Assembly: GCA_965221405.1 (NCBI GenBank)
Contig: CBDCSE010000001.1
Span: forward strand, 1,116,001-1,180,000
Direction of reading: 5' to 3'
Length of the DNA stretch: 64,000 nucleotides
Origin: JAPOUP01 sp965221405
GTDB taxonomy: Bacteria > Pseudomonadota > Alphaproteobacteria > Rhodobacterales > Rhodobacteraceae
Position 1 is the first letter of the stretch; every line of letters starts with the position of its first letter. Shown in pieces: positions 37,068 to 46,515 of this stretch. The translations under genes and the position numbers were made by a program. The notes under the pieces were generated by a model. That model saw only the letters and a list, made by a program, of their open reading frames with translations. It had not been told where the DNA came from and searched no databases.

Positions 37068-39963
37068 TTCGGTTCTCGTCCTTGAGCTTTAGAAGCACGG
37101 CGAACGGGCTGTCCGGATCGACCGCGGTCCCTCTCCCGGGCGGGTTTGGGGGATCCGTCGCCCCCTTCGGCTTACCCTTCCGCCGGGGCCTTTTTCCGTT
37201 CGCATCACGCACCTTAACCGCTGGAGGGCCGCTCCCTGTCCGTCGACCCCGCGTCTTCCTGGGCCAAGTGAAGGTGAAATAGGTTTCCAGTGTGGGCTCT
37301 TCCGGCTTCCGTGCAAGAGTCGGACCTGACTCGCGGCCAGTGGCCCCGTCAGCTGCGCCAATGTCGGCAGTTTCCGCCTCGGCAGAGGTCACCGGCCGGG
37401 TGTCTGCGGTTAACCCATCGATATGTTCCCCGTTTCCGTTTCGACTGACGGCCATGGAATCATCCCCGGCAGCCGCCGGGCCGGTCGAGGACGCGAACCG
37501 CTCCTCCAATGCCTTTGTGCCGACGGAATCACGGCGGTCATCCAGCGAATCTTCCGAATCGGCGCCACCAACGGGATTTACCACCCGCTCACGCGTCGCC
37601 CTCGCCACGGCGTATCCCAGTCCCTGCATAAGGTCGGCGAACTGTTCCAGTGTCATACCGGTGATGGATAGCATTGCCGGACTCGCCTCGAATCCGGCCC
37701 GACTGTCCTCAACCCGCAATAGGTCGGCGAGGCGCTCGAGCATATCGACGCGGACGGCACGCTGACCGGCAACCCGATATCCCGCCATGGTAAGCTGCGC
37801 GGTACCCTGCGCAAAGCCGGTCGCGGGAATCGTCACCAAACCCGGAGGCGGGCTTTCGGGAAATTCCCCATGGCCCCGGGATAGCCCCCACAATACTAGC
37901 CTAAGCCGTGTTGGCGCAGGCTTAAGCAATACAGGAATGAACACCGTGAACTGCCCGAACCGGACACCATGCCTGCGAAGCGGCGCCCGGGCGTCCTGGT
38001 CCAGTTCCCTTACCTCGTCCGCCACATCATCCCGGCGGATGACGCCAAAGCTTTCGAGGAGCCGGAACGCGAAACCGCGCGCGAGTCCGGTGAGGGCCTC
38101 GTCCTCACGCAGCTTGAGCAACGGTTCAAACAGCGTATCCACACGGCGACTCACGAAATGCCGCAGCCTCCGCTCCACCTTGTCGACGACTTCAGGCCCG
38201 GCCTCCTCATCGACAAAAGCCGCGACCTGCGGCGCCATCGGCTCATGCCCGGCAACCAGCTTGCCGACCGCGTGCCCGCCCCACATAAGCCCGCCCTGAT
38301 CGGTGAAATCCATTTCGGTGTCCGGAGAATTGTAGAAACGGTCGGCGCGCAGACTGAATTCGGGCTTCAAAGCCTGCAGCGCGGCTGTCCGGAGGGTTCG
38401 CACCTGCTCCGGCGGGGCGGATGCATCCTGAGTGAACCTGAACCCATCCAGCCGACCAACGAACTGGCCTTCGACCGAGACCTCGCCCCTGTCGTTCACT
38501 TCGGCCAACATGGCCTCCTTCTGCTTGAGCCGCCGGAGAAGGACACTCGTGCGGCGGTCGACAAAACGCCTTGTCAACGCGCCGTGAAGCGCATCCGACA
38601 GGCGGTCTTCTACAGCGTGCGTCAAGCCCCGCCAATGGCTTTCGTCATCGACCCAGCCCTTTCGCTGGGCGACGTATGTCCATGTACGGATGTATGCCAG
38701 TCGCCTGGAAAGCGTATCGATGTCGCCGTCTGTCCGGTCGATTCGATTTACCTGTCCAGCCAGCCAGTCGTCAGGAACGCGGCCATGCTCACGCAGGAAA
38801 CAGAAAATGCGCTCCAGAAGGCTTGTATGCTCGGCATGGCTGATGCCGCGGAAATCCGGGATCCGGCACACTTCCCAAAACAGTCTGACCGCGTGCGCAC
38901 CCGTCACCTCCCTCCGGAGATACGGCAGTTCCGCAAGTCCCTTGAGAGCCAACAGGTCATCGGCTTCCCTTGTCCGTGTCAGCAGCATGTCATCGGAACC
39001 GGTCTCCAGAGAGGCAATCAATCGATCGACGGTTCCGAAATCGAGTTCCGCATTGCGCCATTGCAGCTTGCGGACCGGTGCGAACCTACTGCCGACGATG
39101 GCTTCGGCCACATGATCATCCAGTGCGGTGGCTTCACCGGTCACCCCGAAAGTGCCGTCGTTCACATATCTTCCCGCCCTGCCCGCGATCTGGGCCAGTT
39201 CATCAGGCCTGAGCGGCCGCAACCTACGCCCATCGAACTTACTGAGCGAAGAAAAGGCGACATGGTCAATGTCAAGGTTCAGTCCGACTCCGATTGCGTC
39301 AGTGGCGACAAGATGATCGACATCTCCATTCTGGTACATCTCAACCTGCGCGTTGCGCGTTCGGGGACTGAGTGCCCCCATGACCACGGCGGCACCGCCC
39401 TTCTGACGGCGCAGAAGTTCGGCGACCGCGTACACCTGATCCACGGAAAACCCGACAATGGCGGATCGCGGGAGCATCCGGCTGATCTTGCGCGGACCCG
39501 TGTAGGTCAATGTTGAAAGCCTCTGTTTTCTTTCGAACCGGACACCCGGAACCAAGGCGGCAATTGCTCCACGCATCGTATCTGATCCCAAAAACATGGT
39601 TTCCCGAAGCCCCCGGAAACGAAGCAGCCGGTCGGTGAACACATGGCCGCGCTCAGGGTCGGAGCACATCTGGATCTCGTCGATGCCAATGAAATCCGCC
39701 GCAAGTCCCTCTGGCATCGCCTCGGCCGTACACACCCAGTAACGCGCACGGTCGGGCACCAGGCGTTCCTCGCCGGTGACAAGCGCGACAGCCGACTGAC
39801 CCCGCAGCATGACGATACGCTCGTAGACCTCACGAGCCAGCAAACGAAGCGGCAGGCCAATCACTCCGGTGCGGTGACCAAGCATTCGCTCAATGGCGTA
39901 TCGGGTCTTGCCGGTATTGGTAGGGCCAAGAACGGCAATGATACGCTCCTGATCATCGGCCAT
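37036..39963 (-). CDS. SUV3-like DEAD/DExH RNA helicase
   Basis: 975 residues from ATG 39963 (MADDQERIIAVLGPTNTGKTRYAIERML). Walker A GPTNTGKT near 12-19, DEIQMCSDPERGHVFTDRLL as the DExH box, GSDTMRGAIAALVPG, then helicase motifs VVMGALSPRTRNAQVEMYQ, DHLVATDAIGVGLNLDIDHVAFSSLSKFDG and QIAGRAGRYVNDGTFG. The C-terminal third is a conserved alphaproteobacterial extension ending in a lysine/proline-rich tail. The homologue SUV3 unwinds RNA for degradation in mitochondria. The frame is open 42 codons further upstream, but conservation begins here. Confidence 0.92.
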   Translation of the reverse strand: MADDQERIIAVLGPTNTGKTRYAIERMLGHRTGVIGLPLRLLAREVYERIVMLRGQSAVALVTGEERLVPDRARYWVCTAEAMPEGLAADFIGIDEIQMCSDPERGHVFTDRLLRFRGLRETMFLGSDTMRGAIAALVPGVRFERKQRLSTLTYTGPRKISRMLPRSAIVGFSVDQVYAVAELLRRQKGGAAVVMGALSPRTRNAQVEMYQNGDVDHLVATDAIGVGLNLDIDHVAFSSLSKFDGRRLRPLRPDELAQIAGRAGRYVNDGTFGVTGEATALDDHVAEAIVGSRFAPVRKLQWRNAELDFGTVDRLIASLETGSDDMLLTRTREADDLLALKGLAELPYLRREVTGAHAVRLFWEVCRIPDFRGISHAEHTSLLERIFCFLREHGRVPDDWLAGQVNRIDRTDGDIDTLSRRLAYIRTWTYVAQRKGWVDDESHWRGLTHAVEDRLSDALHGALTRRFVDRRTSVLLRRLKQKEAMLAEVNDRGEVSVEGQFVGRLDGFRFTQDASAPPEQVRTLRTAALQALKPEFSLRADRFYNSPDTEMDFTDQGGLMWGGHAVGKLVAGHEPMAPQVAAFVDEEAGPEVVDKVERRLRHFVSRRVDTLFEPLLKLREDEALTGLARGFAFRLLESFGVIRRDDVADEVRELDQDARAPLRRHGVRFGQFTVFIPVLLKPAPTRLRLVLWGLSRGHGEFPESPPPGLVTIPATGFAQGTAQLTMAGYRVAGQRAVRVDMLERLADLLRVEDSRAGFEASPAMLSITGMTLEQFADLMQGLGYAVARATRERVVNPVGGADSEDSLDDRRDSVGTKALEERFASSTGPAAAGDDSMAVSRNGNGEHIDGLTADTRPVTSAEAETADIGAADGATGRESGPTLARKPEEPTLETYFTFTWPRKTRGRRTGSGPPAVKVRDANGKRPRRKGKPKGATDPPNPPGRGTAVDPDSPFAVLLKLKDENRSERITQKDAH

Positions 39964-40295
39964 TCCGCCTGACTTCAGCACCTGCAAGCCCTGTCTTCCA
40001 ACACATGCATACCGTGACGGCGGCTTATGTAACCCAACGATGCTGTCCGTGGGTCGCACCAAACCAGAAGACCATCCAAAAGTCTCCACACAGGATGGCA
40101 GTCACCAGTCCCCGCCCGTCCGCGTGGAGGCCATGACCAGACCACCGAAAGTCCATACCGGTCCACCCGAACGATGGTTCAGGAACGGACAGAATGCGTG
40201 GGTGTGGCGCACTCAATTGCGTTGCGCGTGATCGCCGTCCCGCATTTCGTGCCAGATCCCCGAGTGTTTCCATTCCGCACATATCTGGCCTGGTA

Positions 40296-40856
40296 TCAGA
40301 GTTTCTGTCCGTCAAGGAAACGTTCAAGCGCCTCCATCCCATGCGCCAGTCCGGGATAGTGCGGATGCACGGAACGCACCATCTCCCACACCTCCAGCGC
40401 CTCGTCCACCATATCCAGATGCTGAAGGATTGTGGCCATCCCCATCATGGCCCCGAAATGCCGGGGATTAAGCGACAGCGCCCGGCCGATGTCACTGATT
40501 GCCGGGCCGTACATCTCCATATTGAACAGCGCGGTCGCACGGGTGTACCAGCCTTCGGCAAAGTCAGGCGCGTGGTCGGTCAAGGCCGTCAGGTGTTCCA
40601 GAGCGATATCATATCTACCATCGCGAATGGCCTCCCGACCCCTCTCCAGCAACAGATCCATGGCCGCGGAGCCCGATTTCGACCATTCCCTCACGATCTG
40701 CCGTTCGAGCTTTTCCCAGTCCTTTGCCCCGGGATCCGCGAGCCGGTCCAGCATGGACTCGATTTCCGCCATCTCCGCAACCGCTGGCCGCACGAACCCG
40801 AGGACAAGGACACAGGCCAGAAAAACGGCTTTGCAAATGCTTGGATGAACACGCAT
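40296..40856 (-). CDS. Secreted tetratricopeptide-repeat protein
   Basis: 186 residues. Signal peptide MRVHPSICKAVFLACVLVLGFVRPAVAEM, then about three TPR units (AIRDGRYDIALEHLTALTDHAPDFAEGWYTRATALFNMEMYGPAISDIGRALSLNPRHFGAMMG...). A periplasmic scaffold is likely. It is divergent from the SCP2/hydrolase pair with about 70 bases between, where both promoters must lie. Confidence 0.85.
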   Translation of the reverse strand: MRVHPSICKAVFLACVLVLGFVRPAVAEMAEIESMLDRLADPGAKDWEKLERQIVREWSKSGSAAMDLLLERGREAIRDGRYDIALEHLTALTDHAPDFAEGWYTRATALFNMEMYGPAISDIGRALSLNPRHFGAMMGMATILQHLDMVDEALEVWEMVRSVHPHYPGLAHGMEALERFLDGQKL

Positions 40857-40927
40857 AACCTCCCCTATAGCAGACCGAACCGGGAAAGCGAGTCCCCCGG
40901 GCTGCGCGTTAGGGGGAGTCCCGGGCG

Positions 40928-41218
40928 ATGAGCGACATAATTGAAAGCGCCGTTCGGGCGCTTTCCGAAAGAATCAGGAGCCGCGGCTTTGACAGTGTCG
41001 CCAAGTTCGCGATCAGGGACGAAGGTTCCATAATTGTCGATGGCGCGGGAGCGCGAGCGGGCGGCGGTGACGCGGAAGTGACGCTGGCGGCTGATGCGGA
41101 CACTTTCAGAGCGATTCTCCGGGGTGACCTCAGTCCCACGGCGGCATTCATGAAGGGTGAGCTGACCGTGGACGGTGATATGTCCGTTGCCATTCGTCTC
41201 GGATCGGCGATCTCATAG
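40928..41218 (+). CDS. SCP2 sterol-binding domain protein
   Basis: 96 residues matching the SCP2 fold: VAKFAIRDEGSIIVDG, DAEVTLAADADTFRAILRGDLSPTAAFMKGELTVDGDMSVAIRL. Such small proteins bind lipids in the cytoplasm. It lies 2 bases before a hydrolase gene that probably acts on lipids, suggesting a shared role. Confidence 0.9.
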   Translation: MSDIIESAVRALSERIRSRGFDSVAKFAIRDEGSIIVDGAGARAGGGDAEVTLAADADTFRAILRGDLSPTAAFMKGELTVDGDMSVAIRLGSAIS

Positions 41219-41220
41219 CC

Positions 41221-42159
41221 GTGCGAAATACGACCGCACCCTTCTACAGGGAGGTGGCGCGGGGTCCTGACCGCGCCGCGGCCAGATGGGTCAGGGCACC
41301 GGACGGGGTGCGGCTTCGCATCGCGATCTGGCCCGAAGGCGACAGGGGAACGGTGCTCCTGTTTCCCGGGCGAACGGAATATGTGGAGAAATACGGTCCG
41401 GCCGCCGCACGGCTACGAGGGCGGGGCTTTGCCACCGCGTCGGTCGACTGGCGTGGCCAGGGCCTGGCCGAGCGTCCGCTTCCTGACCGCGGAACCGGGC
41501 ACGTATCCCGGTTCACGGACTACCAGATGGATGTGGCGGCGACCCTTGCGACTGTGCGTGAACTCGGTCTACCGCATCCATATTATCTTCTGGCCCATTC
41601 GATGGGAGGCTGTATCGGGCTGCGGTCGATGTTCGAGGGGCTTGACGTGAAAGCCGCTGCGTTTTCCGCGCCGATGTGGGGAATCGCGATGCTCGACACG
41701 TTAAGGCCGTTCGCATGGACGCTCGCACTGGTCGCTCGGGCGTTGCGGTTCGGACATATGTATTCGCCTGGAACCGGCCCCCAAAACCATTTGGGGGAGG
41801 TTTCCTTCGAGAAAAACCTTCTGACCACGGATCCGCAGATGCACGCTTTCATGCGCAAACAGCTCGCGTCGCACCCCGATCTCGCGCTTGGCGGTCCAAG
41901 TCTGCACTGGCTGCATGAAGCCCTCAATGAATGCAGCGCCCTGGCCCGAAGGTCCTCACCTGAGGTTCCCGCCGTAACGTTCCTCGGTAGCCGGGACCAC
42001 GTGATCGACCCAAGCCGCATCCATCGCCGCATGGCCAGCTGGCCAAACGGTCGTCTCGTGGTTTTACGTGGGGCGAAACACGAACCAATGATGGAAACAC
42101 CCGAACACCGGGATAGATTTTATACTGAAGTCACCCGACATTTCGAGCGACATCCGTGA
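41221..42159 (+). CDS. Alpha/beta hydrolase (lysophospholipase-like)
   Basis: 312 residues from a GTG start directly after the SCP2 gene. Motifs: VLLFPGRTEYVEKYGPAAARLRGRGFATASVDWRGQGLAERPL, nucleophile elbow LLAHSMGGCIGLRSM (serine near residue 124), acid in FLGSRDHVIDP and histidine in GAKHEPMMET. This matches the monoacylglycerol lipase/PldB-like group. The lipid-binding neighbour supports a lipid substrate. Confidence 0.9.
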   Translation: MRNTTAPFYREVARGPDRAAARWVRAPDGVRLRIAIWPEGDRGTVLLFPGRTEYVEKYGPAAARLRGRGFATASVDWRGQGLAERPLPDRGTGHVSRFTDYQMDVAATLATVRELGLPHPYYLLAHSMGGCIGLRSMFEGLDVKAAAFSAPMWGIAMLDTLRPFAWTLALVARALRFGHMYSPGTGPQNHLGEVSFEKNLLTTDPQMHAFMRKQLASHPDLALGGPSLHWLHEALNECSALARRSSPEVPAVTFLGSRDHVIDPSRIHRRMASWPNGRLVVLRGAKHEPMMETPEHRDRFYTEVTRHFERHP

Positions 42160-42197
42160 CCGGGAGCGATATCGGCGGGAATGTTGGCGGCAGCGCT

Positions 42198-42960
42198 TCA
42201 GGGTCCCGGATTATGGACTCCATCGGCCTGCGTGTTCGCCGCGCCCGTCATCAGGTTCTGTCCGGAAGCGACAAAGAACGCCGTGAACCCGTAGCGGGCC
42301 CATTCGACCGCCTGCCCGGCACTGTGCACGAAGGTCATGTAAGCCTTTTCCGCCGCCATATCGTCGGCACCATAGGCAACCTTCAGGTCGGACGGCCGCG
42401 TGAACAAGCCATCGACCCCGTCGACGCCAGCGATCTCCGCGGTGGCCGCGACATCCCCGGGTTCCTCTATCTGCACGATCACCGTGGTATCGGTCCATGA
42501 CCGATCAAGCAGTTCCGACATCGTTCGGGAAGCGAAACCGGCCCATCGGGCGGAACCTGCGTATCCGCACCCGTGATGACCGAACCTCGCGGCACGCGCC
42601 ACCGTTTGGCGATTCGAGCGGTGACAACATGCGGCACCACGATTCCCGAAGAGTTCCGGAATCGAGTACGTGAAGTATATGTTCGGCGGAAATTGATGCG
42701 GCCCGGACCAATACCGGGAAACTAAGCGTATGCGCGATCACGAGACGGGCATCCATCCGCCTCAGGTCAAACGGCGCATGTTCGCGTGTCAAGACAGACA
42801 AAGCCCAGTCCGGTCCTCGACTTCTCGACTTCATCTGCAGTGTCTCGCGTCTTTGCCCAGCCCTATGACGGTCCGGGATCCGGGACCGCCAAACCCAGAA
42901 ATGCTGCCCGGATCGTTTGGAACGTTTTGTCACTATTGTGGGCACCATGTCACAGGATGG
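42198..42960 (-). pseudogene. HpcH/HpaI aldolase-family pseudogene
   Basis: On the minus strand, two frames give SRGPDWALSVLTREHAPFDLRRMDARL and FPVLVRAASISAEHILHVLDSG (about 42860-42690), then RWAGFASRTMSELLDRSWTDTTVIVQIEEPGDVAATAEIAGVDGVDGLFTRPSDLKVAYG (about 42550-42340). These match HpcH/HpaI 2-oxo-acid aldolases (D.EHAP.D, VLVR, QIE, DGLF.GP.DL). The metal-binding region between them and the N-terminus are scrambled, with several frameshifts. No intact copy lies in the window. Confidence 0.75.
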
Positions 42961-43185
42961 CGAGAAAGTAAGGCAAACCCCTTTCCTGAAGCGATCAATA
43001 CAAGGATGACGGTATTCCGGGAACGGGGACACCATCCGTTATCCTCCGCGCCCGCGCCGCAACGCGATCTCGAATTCAGTTCACGATAGTCTCCGACACG
43101 GTAACTCTCGTGTGATTTCAGGTCGGGTTGAACGGACAGGGCCCCGCCGGTATGTTCATTGAGTCTCCGTGCAACAGGAGCTTTC

Positions 43186-45009
43186 ATGCGCATTGAACCC
43201 AATATCGCATTTGATGCCAATCTTACTGGAGGCGCCGACTTCGGCAGCTTGCCGGAATGGGATCTCAGCGATCTCTATAAATCACCGGACGCTCCGGAAC
43301 TTGCGCGGGATCTCGATTGGCATGAGAAAGCCTGTGCGGAATTCGCGGACGAATTCGAGGGAAAGCTCGCGGAACTCAACGCGGAGCAACTTTTGGAATG
43401 CGTATTGCGTTACGAGAGGATTCAGATGGTGGAAGGCCGCATCATGTCCTTTGCGGGCCTGCGCCACCATCAACTCACCACCGATCCAAATCGCGCCAAG
43501 TTCCTGTCCGACTGCCAGAACAGGATTAACCTTTCGTCCGCTTCACTCGTGTTTTTCCCGCTGGAGATCAATCGGATCGAGGAAGACGCGCTTGACGCCC
43601 TGTTCAGCTCGAATGCGGCGCTCGCCCGCTACCGACCCGTATTCGACCGGTTACGGGCCAGACGCCCACACCAGCTTTCCGATGAAATGGAACGATTCCT
43701 CCACGAAAGGTCGGTCGTTGGGTCGTCGGCATGGATCCGGCTGTTTGACGAGACCATCGCCGCGCTCAAGTTCTCGGTGGACGGCGAGACGTTCAATCTC
43801 GAGGGCGCACTGAATTTCCTCACCGATCATGACCGCGCCAGGCGTGAGATCGCCGCCCGTGAACTCGCCCAGGTGTTTGGCGATCACGTGAAGCTGTTCG
43901 CGCGCGTGCACAATACACTCGCCAAGGAAAAGGAGGTTGAAGACAGGTGGCGCAGGATGCCAACCCCTCAGACCGAACGTCATCTCATGAACCATGTCGA
44001 GCCCGAGGTGGTCGAAGCACTTCGCAACGCCGTCGTCTCCTCCTACCCGATGCTTTCGCACCGATATTACGAGCTCAAGCGCAAATGGATGGGACTTGAC
44101 GCGCTGCAGATCTGGGACCGGAACGCGCCGCTTCCCATAGAGCGGGAAAAGAACGTACCATGGGAACAGGCACGGGAGACCGTCCTGCAGGCCTACAGCG
44201 ATTTCGACCCCAGAATTGCCGCTGTCGCGGAACAGTTTTTCCAGAAAGACTGGATTGACGCAGGCGTCAAACCCGGAAAGGCCCCCGGTGCCTTCGCCCA
44301 TCCGACCGTAACCGACGTGCATCCCTACATCATGCTGAATTACCTTGGCAAACCCCGTGACGTGATGACACTTGCCCACGAACTTGGCCACGGCGTCCAC
44401 CAGGTTCTTGCCGCGGCTCAGGGAGAGTTTCTGGCCTTCACTCCACTCACGCTCGCGGAGACGGCGTCAGTGTTCGGCGAAATGCTGACGTTCCGCAGGC
44501 TGCTCGACGGCGCATCGACAGACAGCGAGCGGAAGGTCCTGCTTGCCGGGAAGGTCGAGGATATGATCAACACAGTCGTGCGTCAGATTGCCTTCTACGA
44601 TTTCGAATGCAGGCTGCACGAAGCCCGGCGGGAAGGTGAACTCACGCCAGACGATATCAACGCGCTCTGGATGGCCGTCCAGACCGACTCCCTCGGGCCG
44701 GCTTTCGAATTCATGGAAGGTTACGAAACCTACTGGGTTTACGTTTCACACTTCATTCACGCCCCGTTCTACGTCTACGCCTATGCGTTCGGTGATGGCC
44801 TTGTGAACGCGCTTTACGCGGTCTATCGGGAGGGTGACCCGGGATTTCAGCAGATGTATTTCGAAATGCTGCAGGCGGGCGGCTCGAGACATCACGGAGA
44901 GCTGCTTGCACCGTTCGGGCTTGACGCATCCGATCCGGCGTTCTGGAACAAGGGCCTGTCGATGATATCCGGCTTCATCGACGAACTTGAGGCAATGGAA
45001 AGGGAATAA
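43186..45009 (+). CDS. pepF: Oligoendopeptidase F (M3 family)
   Basis: 607 residues from ATG 43186 with CAGGAGC upstream. M3 zinc site VMTLAHELGHGVHQVL (HExxH near residue 400) with the downstream glutamate in AETASVFGEMLT; also KPGKAPGAFAHPT and YVSHFIHAPFYVYAYAFG near the C-terminus. It degrades oligopeptides in the cytoplasm. Length matches PepF proteins. It stands alone, ending at an inverted repeat. Confidence 0.95.
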   Translation: MRIEPNIAFDANLTGGADFGSLPEWDLSDLYKSPDAPELARDLDWHEKACAEFADEFEGKLAELNAEQLLECVLRYERIQMVEGRIMSFAGLRHHQLTTDPNRAKFLSDCQNRINLSSASLVFFPLEINRIEEDALDALFSSNAALARYRPVFDRLRARRPHQLSDEMERFLHERSVVGSSAWIRLFDETIAALKFSVDGETFNLEGALNFLTDHDRARREIAARELAQVFGDHVKLFARVHNTLAKEKEVEDRWRRMPTPQTERHLMNHVEPEVVEALRNAVVSSYPMLSHRYYELKRKWMGLDALQIWDRNAPLPIEREKNVPWEQARETVLQAYSDFDPRIAAVAEQFFQKDWIDAGVKPGKAPGAFAHPTVTDVHPYIMLNYLGKPRDVMTLAHELGHGVHQVLAAAQGEFLAFTPLTLAETASVFGEMLTFRRLLDGASTDSERKVLLAGKVEDMINTVVRQIAFYDFECRLHEARREGELTPDDINALWMAVQTDSLGPAFEFMEGYETYWVYVSHFIHAPFYVYAYAFGDGLVNALYAVYREGDPGFQQMYFEMLQAGGSRHHGELLAPFGLDASDPAFWNKGLSMISGFIDELEAMERE

Positions 45010-45039
45010 AATCCCCCCAATTTCGCCGGGGAGCGAAAA

Positions 45040-45062
45040 GAAATTCCACTAGGGGGAATTTC
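45040..45062. terminator. Inverted repeat after pepF
   Basis: GAAATTCC (45040-45047) and GGAATTTC (45055-45062) form a perfect 8-base stem with a 7-base loop 30 bases after the pepF stop. No T run follows, so terminator function is possible but not typical. Confidence 0.4.
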
Positions 45063-45162
45063 CGGTTCCGGTGCCTCGATTACCCCTTTTGGTCCAGGGC
45101 AGGGCGTGGTATTGTTCAAGTTTGTGTGCACCCGGTGTACCTCACATCGAAAGGAAAACGCC

Positions 45163-46003
45163 ATGAAAGGAAGTTACCCCCCCCCCCCCCCCCCCCCTCG
45201 CTAAACTCGCGGTCTTCCTGCTGCTGGCGGCGGCCCTGCCAGCATCGTCGCTGCAGGCGCAGACGCTGCCGGTGGTGGAACTGCTGGTGAGTGACACAGA
45301 AGTCAGTGAAACGTATGACTGCGCCAGTCCTGGCGCCTTTCAAATCAACGCCGGGGTGCAGGCCGGCGGATCTCCCCTCCCGGGAGGGCGCCTTGAGTTT
45401 CGGGTGGCCGCCATCACCACCTCAGGCCCCAACCGCTTTGCGGATCCGCACGGTCACACCCCAAGAGAAGGACAAGCACGCCCCAGCAAGTTCCTCACCA
45501 AGGCCGATGGCACCAGCCTGATTGCCGCCAAGAATAAACGCATCAAGGGCTTTGCAGAGATGACCCTGACCTCCAAAAGCCTTGTCTCCACCGGCCTTTG
45601 CTGGGGCGATGACAATCTGGACACCGGCGACACGGAGGTGATGGTCGTCATCGCCAACGGCCCCGGCTACACCGTCCACCCGACGAAAGGGCGCGCCGTC
45701 TTCACCATCCGGGAGAATGACAGCTGCTCCAATCCGACTGCCGCCACCGGCGGCGTGGTCTACAGGATGAACGGCAGTTCAACCTGCATCTGTGCCACCG
45801 CGAGCCGGGTGTCCGATGTGCGGCGGGCCCTGGACCGCGGCACCATTCCCACGCCCGGGGATGACGGGCGCTACGGCACCGAAGATGACGGGACCACCGC
45901 CGCACCCCCGCCAGGTGCGGGGTTCCTGAGCCGCCTGGCCGCCCAGTTCCACGACCCGTCCCATCTCTACTGCGCGGACTCGCCCTACAAGGGCCTGCCC
46001 TGA
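45163..46003 (+). CDS. Secreted protein of unknown function interrupted by a poly-C tract (off-frame here)
   Basis: ATG 45163 has a strong AAAGGA ribosome binding site. Translation gives MKGSY, then prolines across 21 Cs, then Pro-Arg-stop. One base fewer in the tract (20 Cs, or 17 or 23) would join MKGSYPPPPPP to LAKLAVFLLLAAALPASSLQA, a signal peptide, and about 250 residues ending at 46003. No start codon precedes the tract in the long frame, because a TGA at 45164 blocks it. The body (VELLVSDTEVSETYDC...LYCADSPYKGLP) has a beta-rich core and six or more cysteines; I do not recognise a family. The state is off as sequenced, or the homopolymer length is misassembled. Confidence 0.72.
45177..45197 (+). 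repeat. Homopolymer of 21 C residues inside a coding start
   Basis: Twenty-one consecutive C bases beginning at the fifth codon of the secreted-protein gene. Long C or G tracts change length by slipped-strand mispairing and are classical phase-variation switches in other bacteria. The length seen is one base off the frame needed for expression. Confidence 0.9.
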
Positions 46004-46036
46004 TGCTCTGAGTGCTGATCATCAGACCAAAGACAC

Positions 46037-46058
46037 GGGGCGGCGTTGCGGCCGCCCC
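46037..46058 (+). terminator. GC-rich hairpin after the secreted-protein gene
   Basis: GGGGCGGC / GCCGCCCC (46037-46044 and 46051-46058) with a 6-base loop, 34 bases after the stop. No clear T run; a terminator is likely from position. Confidence 0.55.
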
Positions 46059-46515
46059 ACCTGCCCGAAAGCGGGCGAATCAGGCCGTGACCACCTGATC
46101 GACAACGGAAGAGTGAACAAGCCTTGGTGCCGAAGCCGCAGTTTCCGAATTCGATAACCCCGACGGATTTGACATCACCTTGTTCACAGCGGAACGTCAG
46201 AGGCACATGGCAACGGCACAGATGACCGTCCAATCCTGGGCCGGGCATTCGCGATTTCCTCATCCGGCAGGCAGGGCCGAGGATCGTCACATATGACGCG
46301 GATTCCGTGGCGATAGCGTCCCGAAACGAACGAACCGGCGTCAGTTGGTTTCTCCTGACATTGGGTAGCCCCGCCTTCGGGACCGGCAGTCTCCTAGGGT
46401 TTCTCCAGCCTTATGCCCCTTATATCAATACCATTTTTGCGGCCAAACGGGGGTGAAAACGATGTGGCATGCGCATGCTCAAAGAAATCTGATCACATCC
46501 GCTCACGGCACAGCC
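46059..46515. other. Intergenic region without recognisable gene
   Basis: About 450 bases between the hairpin and the Anbu gene stop. Short frames, such as minus 46290-45985, show no family motif. I see nothing else to support. Confidence 0.45.
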
